NCBI GenBank assembly: GCA_039188505.1
Contig: JBCCZC010000004.1
Span: forward strand, 1-49,318
Reading direction: 5' to 3'
DNA from: JBCCZC01 sp039188505
Lineage (GTDB): Bacteria > Pseudomonadota > Gammaproteobacteria > Xanthomonadales > SZUA-38
Length of the DNA stretch: 49,318 nucleotides
The position numbers were made by a program, and so were the translations under genes. Positions 34,428 to 42,872 of the stretch are shown piece after piece. The notes below the pieces were generated by a model, which was not told the DNA's origin, ran no database searches, and saw nothing but the letters and a program-made list of their open reading frames with translations. Position 1 is the stretch's first letter, and the number at the start of each line of letters is the position of its first letter.

Positions 34428-35075
34428 TCACGCAAAGACGCGATCCGCGACGAAGGCATTCGCTTCCCGCTCGGCGCCGAAGGTCGACGTCGGACCGTGA
34501 CCCGGCACGAAGCGGACGTCCCGACCCAGCGGCCACAGCCGTTCGCGGATCGACGCGATGAGCGTCGCGTGGTCGCCGCGGGGAAAATCGGTGCGGCCGA
34601 TCGAGCCCTGGAACAGGACATCGCCCACGATCGCGGTCCGGGAATTCGCATCGAAGAACACCACGTGACCCGGCGTGTGTCCCGGGCAGTGGAGCACGTC
34701 GAGGGTCGCGGTGCCGACCTGCACCGTATCGCCCTGCTGTAGCCAGCGATCCGGCTCGAAGGACTCGAGGGGCGGAAAGCCGAACATCTCCGCCTGCATG
34801 GGCAGCTGTTCGATCCAGAATCGGTCGTCGGGATGGGGACCTTCGATCGGCAGTCCCGTCTCCTGCACAAGCTCCGCCACCCCGCCGACATGGTCGAGGT
34901 GCCCGTGGGTGACCAGAATTTTCTCCAGCTCGATGCGACGGTCGGCCACCACCTGGCGAATGCGATCGAGGTCGCCCCCGGGATCGACGACGGCGCCGCG
35001 GCCGGTCTCCGTGCACCGCAGGACCGTGCAGTTCTGCTGCAGCGGCGTCACGGGAACAATGGTGATCTCGAGCAC
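34428..35075 (-). CDS. MBL-fold metallohydrolase, YcbL / glyoxalase II-like
   Basis: Zinc or iron hydrolase of 215 residues. The metal motif THGHLDHVGG lies near residues 57-66, with further ligands in CPGHTPGHVVF near 128-138 and a late PGHGP near 190. The N terminus PVTPLQQNC resembles YcbL type glyoxalase II proteins, which lack the long C-terminal substrate domain. It probably cleaves a thioester such as a glutathione adduct. The start is GTG at 35075, 7 bp after the tatC stop on the same strand, so it may be the last gene of the tat operon. Confidence 0.88.
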   Translation of the reverse strand: MLEITIVPVTPLQQNCTVLRCTETGRGAVVDPGGDLDRIRQVVADRRIELEKILVTHGHLDHVGGVAELVQETGLPIEGPHPDDRFWIEQLPMQAEMFGFPPLESFEPDRWLQQGDTVQVGTATLDVLHCPGHTPGHVVFFDANSRTAIVGDVLFQGSIGRTDFPRGDHATLIASIRERLWPLGRDVRFVPGHGPTSTFGAEREANAFVADRVFA

Positions 35076-35082
35076 GCGGCCG

Positions 35083-35838
35083 CTACTGCTCGGCGGGCTG
35101 CTCGGTGCGCGGCGTGATGAACCGAGTCATGAGAATGCCCAGTTCGAAGAGGATCCACATCGGTATCGCAAGCAGCGTCTGGGAGATGATGTCCGGCGGC
35201 GTCAGCAGCATCCCGATGGCAAACGCCCCGACCACGACATAGGGCCGCTTCGCCGCGAGGTCCTTCGGCTCGACCATGCCGGTCCAGGTCAGGATCATGA
35301 CGGCCACGGGGACTTCGAAGGCGATACCGAACGCGAGGAACAGCACCAGGATGAAGTCCAGGTACTTGCCGATGTCGGTCATCACCGAAACGCCCTCCGG
35401 CGCCACCGAGGTGAAGAAGCCGAAGACGAGCGGGAACACCACGAAGTAGGCAAACAGGCAGCCCAGGTAGAAGAGCAGCGTGCTCGAGACCAGCAGCGGC
35501 ACCGCCAGGCGCTTCTCATGCTGATAGAGGCCCGGGGCGATGAAGGCCCAGACCTGATACAGGATCGCAGGCACCGCCAGGAAGACCGCGAGGAAAAGCG
35601 TCATCTTGAAGGGCGTGAGGAACGGCGAGGCGACCTCGATGGCGATCATCGAGCTGCCCTCGGGAAGATGCTTCATGAGCGGCCCGGCGAGCGCCGCGTA
35701 GAGCCGGTTGGCAAACGGCAGCAGCGCCACCATCAGCACGAGCACCACCACGATCGCCCGCATGAGCCGCGTCCGCAGCTCCACGAGGTGCGAGATGAAG
35801 GTCTGCTCCGTCTCGTTACTGGGATCGGGATTGCTCAT
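35083..35838 (-). CDS. tatC: Sec-independent protein translocase subunit TatC
   Basis: Receptor subunit that binds twin-arginine signal peptides of folded proteins. The protein is 251 residues with six predicted membrane spans. Family landmarks are FISHLVELRTRLMRA at the N terminus, SPFLTPFKMTLFLAVFLA, YQVWAFIAPGLYQHEKR and a conserved internal glutamate segment (FGIAFEVPV). Its start lies inside the end of tatB (23-nt overlap), so translation is coupled. Confidence 0.96.
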   Translation of the reverse strand: MSNPDPSNETEQTFISHLVELRTRLMRAIVVVLVLMVALLPFANRLYAALAGPLMKHLPEGSSMIAIEVASPFLTPFKMTLFLAVFLAVPAILYQVWAFIAPGLYQHEKRLAVPLLVSSTLLFYLGCLFAYFVVFPLVFGFFTSVAPEGVSVMTDIGKYLDFILVLFLAFGIAFEVPVAVMILTWTGMVEPKDLAAKRPYVVVGAFAIGMLLTPPDIISQTLLAIPMWILFELGILMTRFITPRTEQPAEQ

Positions 35839-36142
35839 CGGCTTCCTTGGCCGGCTCGCGGAAGGCCTCCTCGGTATTGCGTCGGAGCTCGTCGATCTCG
35901 GCCGCCGGATTGACGTCCTCGACGGCCTCCTTCATCGCATCGAGCGGCTCCTGGATGTGCTGCTTGATGTCCTGGGCCGCGAGCTCGCGCTCGATATCCA
36001 TGCGGACATTGGTCCAGGTCCGGCGCGCCTTCGCCACGTAGGCGCCAATGGTCCGGGCGGCGCGCGGCAGGCGTTCCGGCCCGAGCACCACGAGCCCGAT
36101 GACCGACAGGAGCAGCAGCTCCAGGAAGCCGATGTCGAACAT
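35816..36142 (-). CDS. tatB: Twin-arginine translocase subunit TatB
   Basis: Works with TatC as the substrate receptor. The protein is 108 residues. The start MFDIGFLELLLLSVIGLVVLGPERLP is the canonical TatB membrane span followed by the GPERLP hinge; a long amphipathic, charged helix follows to about residue 70. It overlaps tatC by 23 nt and follows tatA by 21 bp. Confidence 0.95.
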   Translation of the reverse strand: MFDIGFLELLLLSVIGLVVLGPERLPRAARTIGAYVAKARRTWTNVRMDIERELAAQDIKQHIQEPLDAMKEAVEDVNPAAEIDELRRNTEEAFREPAKEADEQSRSQ

Positions 36143-36163
36143 GTCGCCGCGCGGGAGTGCGGT

Positions 36164-36397
36164 CTATTTCTCGGCGCTGGCCTGCGCAGCGCCATCCTTG
36201 ACGCCATCGGCCGGCGGATCAGCCTCGAGCCGCGGCTCGCCGCTGCCGTCCTCCTCGTCGCTCATGCTCTTCTTGAAACCGCGCAGGGCGCTGCCAAGGT
36301 CGCTGCCGAGGTTGCGCAGACGCTTCGTCCCGAACAGGAGCAGGACGATAAGGAGCAGGATCAGAAGTTGCCAGACGCTGATGCCGGAAACACCCAT
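36164..36397 (-). CDS. tatA: Twin-arginine translocase subunit TatA
   Basis: Forms the translocation pore of the Tat system. The protein is 77 residues from ATG 36397 (MGVSGISVWQLLILLL), chosen because AAGAGG lies nine bases upstream and the N terminus then matches TatA; ATG 36403 and longer readings are less likely. The membrane span is followed by FGTKRLRNLGSDLG and an acidic tail. The order tatA-tatB-tatC is standard. Confidence 0.94.
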   Translation of the reverse strand: MGVSGISVWQLLILLLIVLLLFGTKRLRNLGSDLGSALRGFKKSMSDEEDGSGEPRLEADPPADGVKDGAAQASAEK

Positions 36398-36503
36398 GTG
36401 CATGAACCTCTTGTTCGTTTCGCCAGAACACCGGCACAGCCGGCGATGCGCTGACCCACCATGATGCGGGCCCAACGTGACAGTAGCAAGAAATGGGGCT
36501 GGA

Positions 36504-37379
36504 TTACGTGACGAGGAGCGCGCGGCGGCGCCAGGCCACCGCGGCGCAGCCGGCCACGAGGATCAGCCAGCCGAGGGGACCACCGGCCGGTACCGGTACC
36601 GGCGCCGTGCCCTTGGGCTCGCAGCCGCCGGGGCCCGTGATGGCGAGACTCTCGATGCCGGCGCGCGTGCGCGCGATCTCCTGAATCCCTGCGGTCGCCG
36701 GATCGATCCGGAAGATCCGGCTGTCGTCAAAGCTGAAGTCGGAGGTGATGGCCCACAGTCCACCATCGGCATCGAAGGCAAGGCCGCCATCGGTGATCTC
36801 GAAAGCGTCGATCCTACCGACGAGGCTCGCCGTGCCGGCCATCTTGTCAACGCGATAGAAGTTGCCGCCGGCCGCGAGCGCGTAGATGTTCTCGCCCCAA
36901 GCCGCGAGCGCGGTCATGGCATCACCTAGACCCCCAGACTCGCCCATGAGCCGGGCCGCGCCGCTCTCGGGATCCACCATATAGAGCGACTGCGTCTGCT
37001 CGGCGGTGAGCAGGAGTTCGCCGCTGCAGGTGAACGTCAGACCGAAATCGTACGCTGCCGTCGGCGCGAAACCGAGGTTGCCGGCCCGTCCGTCAACGGA
37101 CTGGGCGGCACCGCTCTCGGCGTTGACGCGCACCAGCGTCCGCGTGGCGCTATCGACGCCGAACAGCGTGCCGTTCTCATCAAAGGCTACGCCTTCGACG
37201 TCTTCGAGTAGATTGGGGAGTTCGCCCACGATGCGGGCCTGGCCGGTGTCCAGATCAATAGACAACAGGCGATCGGCTTCGCGCTGGTCATCCGAATTGA
37301 CCGCGAAACCGATGGTCTCCGCTGCAGCCCCGGAAGTGAAGAGGACTGCTGCGAGCATTGTGCCGCGCAATGACGCCAT
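36504..37379 (-). CDS. Secreted beta-propeller-like protein with GlyGly-CTERM-like sorting signal
   Basis: The protein has 291 residues from ATG 37379. The signal peptide (MASLRGTMLAAVLFTSGAAA) is followed by DUF4394-like or NHL-like repeats (LLSIDLDTGQA, LVRVNAESGAA, LYMVDPESGAA, IFRIDPATAGI), which suggest a beta-propeller. The C terminus is tripartite: AGGPLGW, a hydrophobic stretch and RRRALL. This resembles the GlyGly-CTERM signal processed by rhombosortase in gammaproteobacteria (known for that class). No sortase-like gene is in the window. A 106-bp gap separates it from tatA. Confidence 0.7.
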   Translation of the reverse strand: MASLRGTMLAAVLFTSGAAAETIGFAVNSDDQREADRLLSIDLDTGQARIVGELPNLLEDVEGVAFDENGTLFGVDSATRTLVRVNAESGAAQSVDGRAGNLGFAPTAAYDFGLTFTCSGELLLTAEQTQSLYMVDPESGAARLMGESGGLGDAMTALAAWGENIYALAAGGNFYRVDKMAGTASLVGRIDAFEITDGGLAFDADGGLWAITSDFSFDDSRIFRIDPATAGIQEIARTRAGIESLAITGPGGCEPKGTAPVPVPAGGPLGWLILVAGCAAVAWRRRALLVT

Positions 37380-37420
37380 GCACGTGGACCCGCTGATATT
37401 CTTATGTTCTGGTAATCGTT

Positions 37421-37469
37421 CCTGCCATTGCAGGAGTATGGAGCATAGCAGTAACGTACGTGAATTCAA
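37421..37469 (-). promoter_or_regulatory. Candidate extended -10 promoter and adjacent hairpin for the GlyGly-CTERM gene
   Basis: On the minus strand TTGAAT (37469-37464), 16-bp spacer, TGC then TATGCT (37447-37442), an extended -10. Just downstream lies an inverted repeat CCTGC/GCAGG (37421-37434) around CATT, which could be an operator or leader hairpin. The rest of the 207-bp divergent gap to hemH has a TATAAC at 37526-37531 on the plus strand but no -35. Confidence 0.45.
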
Positions 37470-37586
37470 GGTCGCAGCCCCCCTCACGCGGAGCTTACGG
37501 ACCGACCCCTAAGCTTTTCTCGACGTATAACTTCGAGATCGACACAACATCTTGCGTCGATCCTTCAGAGACCACACAAGATAGCC

Positions 37587-38672
37587 ATGACGGACACTTT
37601 TCGCCACGCGACAGCAGCTCGCGCGGGCGTTCTCGTTGCCAATCTCGGCACGCCGGATGCCCCGACGCCCGCGGCGGTGAGACGCTATCTCGCGGAGTTT
37701 CTCAGCGACCGGCGCGTCGTCGATCTGAATCCGCTCCTGTGGAAGATCATCCTGCACGGCATCATCCTCCGGTTTCGCCCGCCGCGGGTCGCGCGCGCGT
37801 ACGCGTCAATCTGGAGCGATGCCGGATCGCCACTGCTCGCGCTGTCCCGGAACCTGGCCGGTGGCATCGCGAACGAACTGGGGGAGCGCTTCGAGGTCGC
37901 GGTGGGTATGTGCTACGGCAACCCGTCGATTCCGAGCGCGATCGAGGAGCTGCAGCGACGCGGTGTACGCCGCCTCGTGGTGCTGCCGCTCTACCCACAG
38001 TATTCGGCCACCACCACCGCCGCGGCCACGGACGCGCTGGCGCGATCGCTCCAGTCGATGAACTGGCTTCCCGAACTGCGCGTCATCAACCACTATCACG
38101 ATCATCCGGGCTACATCGAGGCGCTCGCACGCAGCGTCCGCGATCACTGGGAGGCTCATGGGCGACCGCAGCGGCTGGTTATGTCCTTCCACGGCATCCC
38201 GGAGCGGTATCACCTCGCCGGAGATCCCTATCCGTGCGAGTGCCGCAAGACAGCGCGTCTGCTGGCCGAAGCCCTGGAACTGGACCACGACGACTACGAG
38301 GTCACCTTCCAGTCACGCTTCGGCCGAGAGCCCTGGGTCCAGCCCTACACCGATTTCCGCCTCGAGGCGCTCGCCAAGAGCGGGACGACGGATGTCCAGG
38401 TCATCTGTCCCGGCTTTGCCGTGGACTGTCTCGAGACCCTGGAGGAGATCGAGGAGGAGAACCGCGAGCTGTTCCTCGAGGCCGGCGGCCAGCGCTTCAG
38501 CTACATCCCCGCGCTGAATGATGCAGACACCCACGCGGCGTTTCTCGCCAGCCTCGTTCACGAGCACGCGGCCGGCTGGCCCGAGCTCGCACCGGCCTAC
38601 AACACCAACGAGGCCCAGTCGCTCGCCGACGCCTCGGCCGAGCGCGCGGTGGAGGCTGGAGCACCGGCGTGA
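37587..38672 (+). CDS. hemH: Ferrochelatase
   Basis: Inserts ferrous iron into protoporphyrin IX, the last step of heme synthesis. The protein is 361 residues. GVLVANLGTPDAPTP opens the domain, MSFHGIPERY near 200 carries the metal-site histidine, and CPGFAVDCLETLEEIEEEN near 275 carries the conserved glutamate. PLYPQYSATTTAA is also typical. It starts a run of five genes joined by 1- to 4-nt overlaps; the stop overlaps the next GTG (GTGA at 38669-38672). Confidence 0.96.
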   Translation: MTDTFRHATAARAGVLVANLGTPDAPTPAAVRRYLAEFLSDRRVVDLNPLLWKIILHGIILRFRPPRVARAYASIWSDAGSPLLALSRNLAGGIANELGERFEVAVGMCYGNPSIPSAIEELQRRGVRRLVVLPLYPQYSATTTAAATDALARSLQSMNWLPELRVINHYHDHPGYIEALARSVRDHWEAHGRPQRLVMSFHGIPERYHLAGDPYPCECRKTARLLAEALELDHDDYEVTFQSRFGREPWVQPYTDFRLEALAKSGTTDVQVICPGFAVDCLETLEEIEEENRELFLEAGGQRFSYIPALNDADTHAAFLASLVHEHAAGWPELAPAYNTNEAQSLADASAERAVEAGAPA

Positions 38673-39331
38673 GCGCCCCCGCGGTGTCCGCGCGCGGCAT
38701 TGGTAAGGGCTTCGGTGCCGCTACCATTCTCGCGGACGTCGACCTGACCATCGCGCGCGGCGAGGCCGTTGCGCTCCTGGGTCGCAGCGGATCCGGCAAG
38801 ACCACCCTGCTGAATCTGCTGGCCGGCATCCTGGCCCCGGACAGCGGCACGATCGAGATCGGTGGCGGTGCCCTGGATCCGCACTCTGCCGACGCCCGCG
38901 CCGGCGTTCGGCGGCGGCGGATCGGCGTCGTTTTCCAGCAGTTCAACCTCATTCCGACGCTCAACGTCCTCGAGAACCTGGAGTACCCGAGCGCGCTGGC
39001 CGGACGACAAACCTCGCGAGTCGTGCTCCGGGATCAGCTTGACCGGATCGGCCTAAAAGGACTCGGCGAGCGCTTCCCTGCAGAATTGTCGGGTGGCGAG
39101 CAGCAGCGCGTTGCCGTCCTGCGGGCCCTGGCGCACGGTCCCGATGTCGTGCTCGCCGATGAGCCGACCGCGAACCTCGATGTGGACAGCGCGCGCGCGG
39201 TCATGGCGCTGCTCCTGGCGGAGGCCCGCGAGCGCCGGGCGGCGCTGCTGCTGGTGACCCATAGCTCCGACCTGTCGGTCACCCTGGATCGGGCCCTGCG
39301 CATCGAAGACTGCTCGCTCGTCGAAGCGTGA
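38669..39331 (+). CDS. ABC transporter ATP-binding protein, LolD/MacB-like
   Basis: ATPase of 220 residues. Walker A GRSGSGKTTLL near residues 36-46, signature LSGGEQQRVAVLRAL near 136, Walker B VVLADEPTANLD near 158, and the switch histidine in VTHSSD near 194. The compact size and sequence place it in the LolD/MacB/FtsE-related group that works with FtsX-type permeases. Start GTG overlaps hemH; it pairs with the permease directly downstream. Confidence 0.93.
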   Translation: MSAPAVSARGIGKGFGAATILADVDLTIARGEAVALLGRSGSGKTTLLNLLAGILAPDSGTIEIGGGALDPHSADARAGVRRRRIGVVFQQFNLIPTLNVLENLEYPSALAGRQTSRVVLRDQLDRIGLKGLGERFPAELSGGEQQRVAVLRALAHGPDVVLADEPTANLDVDSARAVMALLLAEARERRAALLLVTHSSDLSVTLDRALRIEDCSLVEA

Positions 39332-41769
39332 TGCCGACCCTCGCCAGGCTGCGGGCGCTGACAAGTCTGCGCTACTTCCGGCAGCACCAGGCCCAGTGGA
39401 TCCTGGCGCTGGTCGGAGTGGCGACGGGCGTCGCCGCCGTCGTCGCCGTTGGCCTGGCTCGCGAAAGCGTGCAGCAGGCCTTCGAGGCGTCACGCATTGC
39501 GCTCTCCGGCGCTGCGACGCACACGATCGTGGCCGGGCAAGGTTCGCTGGACCGTTCCGCCTACGCGAGTCTCCGCCGCACCGCAGGTTACGTTCCGATG
39601 GCGCCCCGGATCCGCGCCCAGGTCACGGGTCCTGACGGCATGCCCTGGACACTCAGCGGCATCGACGTCGTGCGCGAAGCGCCGTTCGCGCGTGCGGGTT
39701 CGGGGGCCGACGATGGACCGGCTTTCCCGACAGCCGACTGGTTCGCCGGCTCTCCGCTCGTCATTGTTCCGGCGGGCACGGCTCCGGTCGGAGACACGCT
39801 ACGCTTCACGGTGGGCGGCGAGGAGATCGCGGCGACGGTCGCGGCGGACTACCGCGTCGACGCCCCGGGCACGCTGCGCGTCCTGCTGGCCGATATCGGC
39901 ACCGTCGCGCGCTGGCTGAACCGCCCGGGCGAGCTCGATGCGATCGACGTCATCGCCGCCGCCGGCGATCTGGAAGCCCTCCAGGACGCGCTCCCGGCGG
40001 GCGCCCGCCTCGAACCGGTCGAGCGGGCAACGGGCGGCCTCACGCGGGCCTTCGATCTCAATCTGACCGCGCTCAGCCTCCTGACCGCGCTGGTGGGCGC
40101 GTTCATCGTCTTCAACACCTTCAGCTTCCTGGTCCTGCAGCGGCGGGATCTGTTCGCCCTCGAGCACCGGCTCGGCGTCCCGCTGCGCAGCCAGCGGCGG
40201 CAGATCCTCTTGGAAGCGCTGGGCACCGGGATCGTCGGCTCGGGGATTGGGCTGGCTGCCGGAATCGCGCTGGGCGAGGTCACGCTGCGCATCACCCGGC
40301 GCACGGTTTCGAACCTGTATTTCGATGTGTCGGGGGCCGCCCTCGAGATCGACCCTCGCGTCCTGCTTGCCGGCTTCATGGTGGGCATCGCGGCCTGCGT
40401 GGGTGCGGCGCTCTGGCCGGCCCGTCAGGTCGGATCCGCCGAGCGACGCCGGTCCGGCTCCGCGGGGTGGCTGCTCCTCGTGCTGACCGCCGGTCTTGCC
40501 GCCGGCATCACGCTGCTGGTCACACCGACCGGCCTGCCCGGCGCCCTGCTCGGCGTGTTTCTTACGGCCCTCGCCTACGCCGCCCTGGGCGCGCCGCTCC
40601 TCTCCCGCGTCACCGAACCCGTCGTGCGCGCCTTCCCGCTGCAGGGCATTCCCCTGCTGGGCCTGTCCCTCAGGCGCCTACCGCGGGCCGTCGATCGCAT
40701 GCTGCCCGCGGCGACGGCGCTGACGCTCGCCGTCGCCACGGTCGTGGGTGTCGCCACCATGATCGACAGCTTCCGGGCCACCGTCGATGACTGGCTGCGC
40801 CAGAGCCTCACGGCGGACTACTACGTGGCTACCGACGGCGCGCCGCTCGACGGGTCGTTGCCGGATCAGCTTCGCGCGACCGCGGCCATCGAAGCGGTAA
40901 GCCGCTTCGCCACCTCGCCAGCGCGACTCGGCACGATCGAGACCGAGTTGACGGCCGCTGATCTACCCGCCGCGGGCTACGCGGGCTTCACCCTGCAGAC
41001 GGGAACCATCGACGACCTGCGCGCCCGCTTCGACGGTGAGGCGGTTGCCGTCGTCTCGGAGGCCCTCGCACGGCGGAGCGGCCTCGGCCCGGGGGACTCG
41101 CTGACGGTCGAGACCGGCCGGGGCGAGGTCACAGCGACGGTCGCAGCAATCGCATCGGACTACCGTGCGGGCACCGGGCGGGTGACCATGAGCTGGCAGT
41201 CGGTCGAGCGTCAGCTGGGTGCGCTCTCCCTGGGGTCGATGGGCCTCTACGCCGCGCCCGGCGCGACGATTCCCGATGTCGAGGCCGCGCTGCTCGGAGC
41301 GCTGAACGGGCGACCGGATCTACGGCTCTCCGACACCACCAACATCCGGGCCCTGTCGCTGTCGATCTTCGATCAGACCTTCGAGATCACGCGCGCGCTC
41401 CAGTGGATCGCGGCCATTGTGGCGCTGGTGGGACTCACCGGCTCACTGCTGGCGCTACAGCTCGATCGTCGCCGGGAACTCCGGCTGCTGGAGGCCCTCG
41501 GGATGACTGCCGGCGAACGGCGGCGAGCACTGCGCATCGAGGCGCTGCTGATCGGCGCGGTGACCTGTATCTTCGCGCTCCCCCTGGGCCTGCTGCTCGC
41601 CTGGGCACTCACCGCCGTGATCAACCTGCGCGCCTTCGGCTGGTCGCTCGCGCCCGACTTCGCCGGGCCCGCGCTGGCCCTGGGGCCGGTCGTCGCCCTG
41701 CTGGGCGCGTGGATCGCCGGCGGCATCGCGGGACGCTTCGAGAGCCTCGCTGATGGGGGCACGTCGTGA
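39331..41769 (+). CDS. FtsX-like ABC transporter permease
   Basis: Membrane protein of 812 residues with two FtsX-type domains, each made of membrane spans around a periplasmic insert. The first span is at about 24-42, a cluster lies around 235-480 (FNLTALSLL to LLSRV), and the last three spans are at ~690-800 (ALQWIAAIVALVGLTGSLLAL onwards). The layout fits the AttFG/YbbP-like duplicated permeases. ATG at 39331 (TGATG junction) is preferred; GTG 39328 is also possible. With the ATPase before and the AttH-like lipoprotein after it, it forms an export or lipoprotein-release type complex. Confidence 0.92.
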   Translation: MPTLARLRALTSLRYFRQHQAQWILALVGVATGVAAVVAVGLARESVQQAFEASRIALSGAATHTIVAGQGSLDRSAYASLRRTAGYVPMAPRIRAQVTGPDGMPWTLSGIDVVREAPFARAGSGADDGPAFPTADWFAGSPLVIVPAGTAPVGDTLRFTVGGEEIAATVAADYRVDAPGTLRVLLADIGTVARWLNRPGELDAIDVIAAAGDLEALQDALPAGARLEPVERATGGLTRAFDLNLTALSLLTALVGAFIVFNTFSFLVLQRRDLFALEHRLGVPLRSQRRQILLEALGTGIVGSGIGLAAGIALGEVTLRITRRTVSNLYFDVSGAALEIDPRVLLAGFMVGIAACVGAALWPARQVGSAERRRSGSAGWLLLVLTAGLAAGITLLVTPTGLPGALLGVFLTALAYAALGAPLLSRVTEPVVRAFPLQGIPLLGLSLRRLPRAVDRMLPAATALTLAVATVVGVATMIDSFRATVDDWLRQSLTADYYVATDGAPLDGSLPDQLRATAAIEAVSRFATSPARLGTIETELTAADLPAAGYAGFTLQTGTIDDLRARFDGEAVAVVSEALARRSGLGPGDSLTVETGRGEVTATVAAIASDYRAGTGRVTMSWQSVERQLGALSLGSMGLYAAPGATIPDVEAALLGALNGRPDLRLSDTTNIRALSLSIFDQTFEITRALQWIAAIVALVGLTGSLLALQLDRRRELRLLEALGMTAGERRRALRIEALLIGAVTCIFALPLGLLLAWALTAVINLRAFGWSLAPDFAGPALALGPVVALLGAWIAGGIAGRFESLADGGTS

Positions 41770-42872
41770 GACTGCCGGCCGGCCTTCTGGCGGCGCTGGC
41801 ACTCGCGCTGGGCGGCTGTGCCGAGGCGCCGAGCGAGACCGCGACCGACCCGCTCGGCTTTCTCCAGGGCGATGACGTTGACGGCTTCGAGCGGGCCGTT
41901 TCGCCCCGCGAGTTCGTGTTTCCAGCAGACCACGCCGCGCACCCGGACTTTCGCAGCGAGTGGTGGTACTTCACGGGTAACCTCGCCGCCGGCGACCGTG
42001 AACTCGGCTTCCAGCTCACGATCTTCCGCTTCGCCCTCGCTCCGATCGCGCCAGACCCGCGGACGGGCTGGGAGACCCGGCAGGTCTGGCTCGGCCAGCT
42101 CGCGGTGTCGGATCTCGAAGCGGATCGCTTCCTGCAGGCGGAACGGGTGAGCCGCGGCGCCCCCGGGCTCGCGGGTTCTGCCGCGGCGACGCTCGACGTG
42201 TTCGTCGAGGATTGGCGCATCAGCGGCAAGGATCTGACCGACCTCCAGCTCGTCGCGGCCGATCGGGACTTCGGCATCGATCTGACGCTGACCGCGGCCC
42301 GACCGATCGTACTCCAGGGCGAACGCGGCCTCAGCCGCAAGGGGCCGACACCGGGCAACGCGAGCTACTACTACAGCGTGCCCCGCCTGGCGGCGACCGG
42401 CACCGTGCGGCTGCCGGACGAAATCCTGGCGGTCGAAGGGACTGCCTGGTTCGATCGTGAATGGTCGACCTCCGCCCTCGAAACCGACCAGGCGGGCTGG
42501 GACTGGTTCGCCCTGCAGCTCGACGACGGGACCGACGCAATGGTATATCGTCTGCGTACGCTCGACGGGCAGATGCACGACTTCAGCGCAGGCGTGATCA
42601 TCGACCCTGCGGGTCAGGTGCAGCACTTCGCCGCGGACGCGCTGAGGCTCGTGCCCCGGCGCGAGTGGCGCAGCGACGCCACGCGGCGACGCTACCCCGT
42701 CGACTGGACGGTTCGCTTCGGTGACCTCGAGCTCGCGGTCACGGCGCGGCGGGACCGCCAGGAGCACGTGGGCCGCTTCGAGTACTGGGAAGGCGCGGTC
42801 GAGGTCGAAGGAACGCGAGCCGGTCGTCCGCTGTCGGGCGTCGGCTACCTGGAGATGACGGGATACGAATGA
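41766..42872 (+). CDS. AttH/CrtC-type lipocalin-like lipoprotein
   Basis: The protein has 368 residues with a lipoprotein signal peptide ending in the lipobox LGGC (Cys18), so it is membrane-anchored after processing. The body contains HPDFRSEWWYFTGNL, GFQLTIFRFAL and GWDWFALQLDDGTDAMVYRL, landmarks of the AttH / carotenoid 1,2-hydratase-like two-domain lipocalin family. Members next to LolD/FtsX-type genes are known from the Agrobacterium att cluster; the role there is not enzymatic with certainty. GTG start overlaps the permease stop. No carotenoid gene is nearby, so hydratase function is unlikely. Confidence 0.87.
   Translation: MRLPAGLLAALALALGGCAEAPSETATDPLGFLQGDDVDGFERAVSPREFVFPADHAAHPDFRSEWWYFTGNLAAGDRELGFQLTIFRFALAPIAPDPRTGWETRQVWLGQLAVSDLEADRFLQAERVSRGAPGLAGSAAATLDVFVEDWRISGKDLTDLQLVAADRDFGIDLTLTAARPIVLQGERGLSRKGPTPGNASYYYSVPRLAATGTVRLPDEILAVEGTAWFDREWSTSALETDQAGWDWFALQLDDGTDAMVYRLRTLDGQMHDFSAGVIIDPAGQVQHFAADALRLVPRREWRSDATRRRYPVDWTVRFGDLELAVTARRDRQEHVGRFEYWEGAVEVEGTRAGRPLSGVGYLEMTGYE

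Noticed and set aside
41373..42767. 464-codon minus-strand frame across the permease and lipoprotein genes
   Set aside because: Shadow of two well-supported plus-strand genes with overlapping start and stop codons.
41766..42872. Carotenoid 1,2-hydratase function for the lipocalin-like gene
   Set aside because: It is a lipoprotein coupled to an ABC transporter, and no carotenoid synthesis gene is present.
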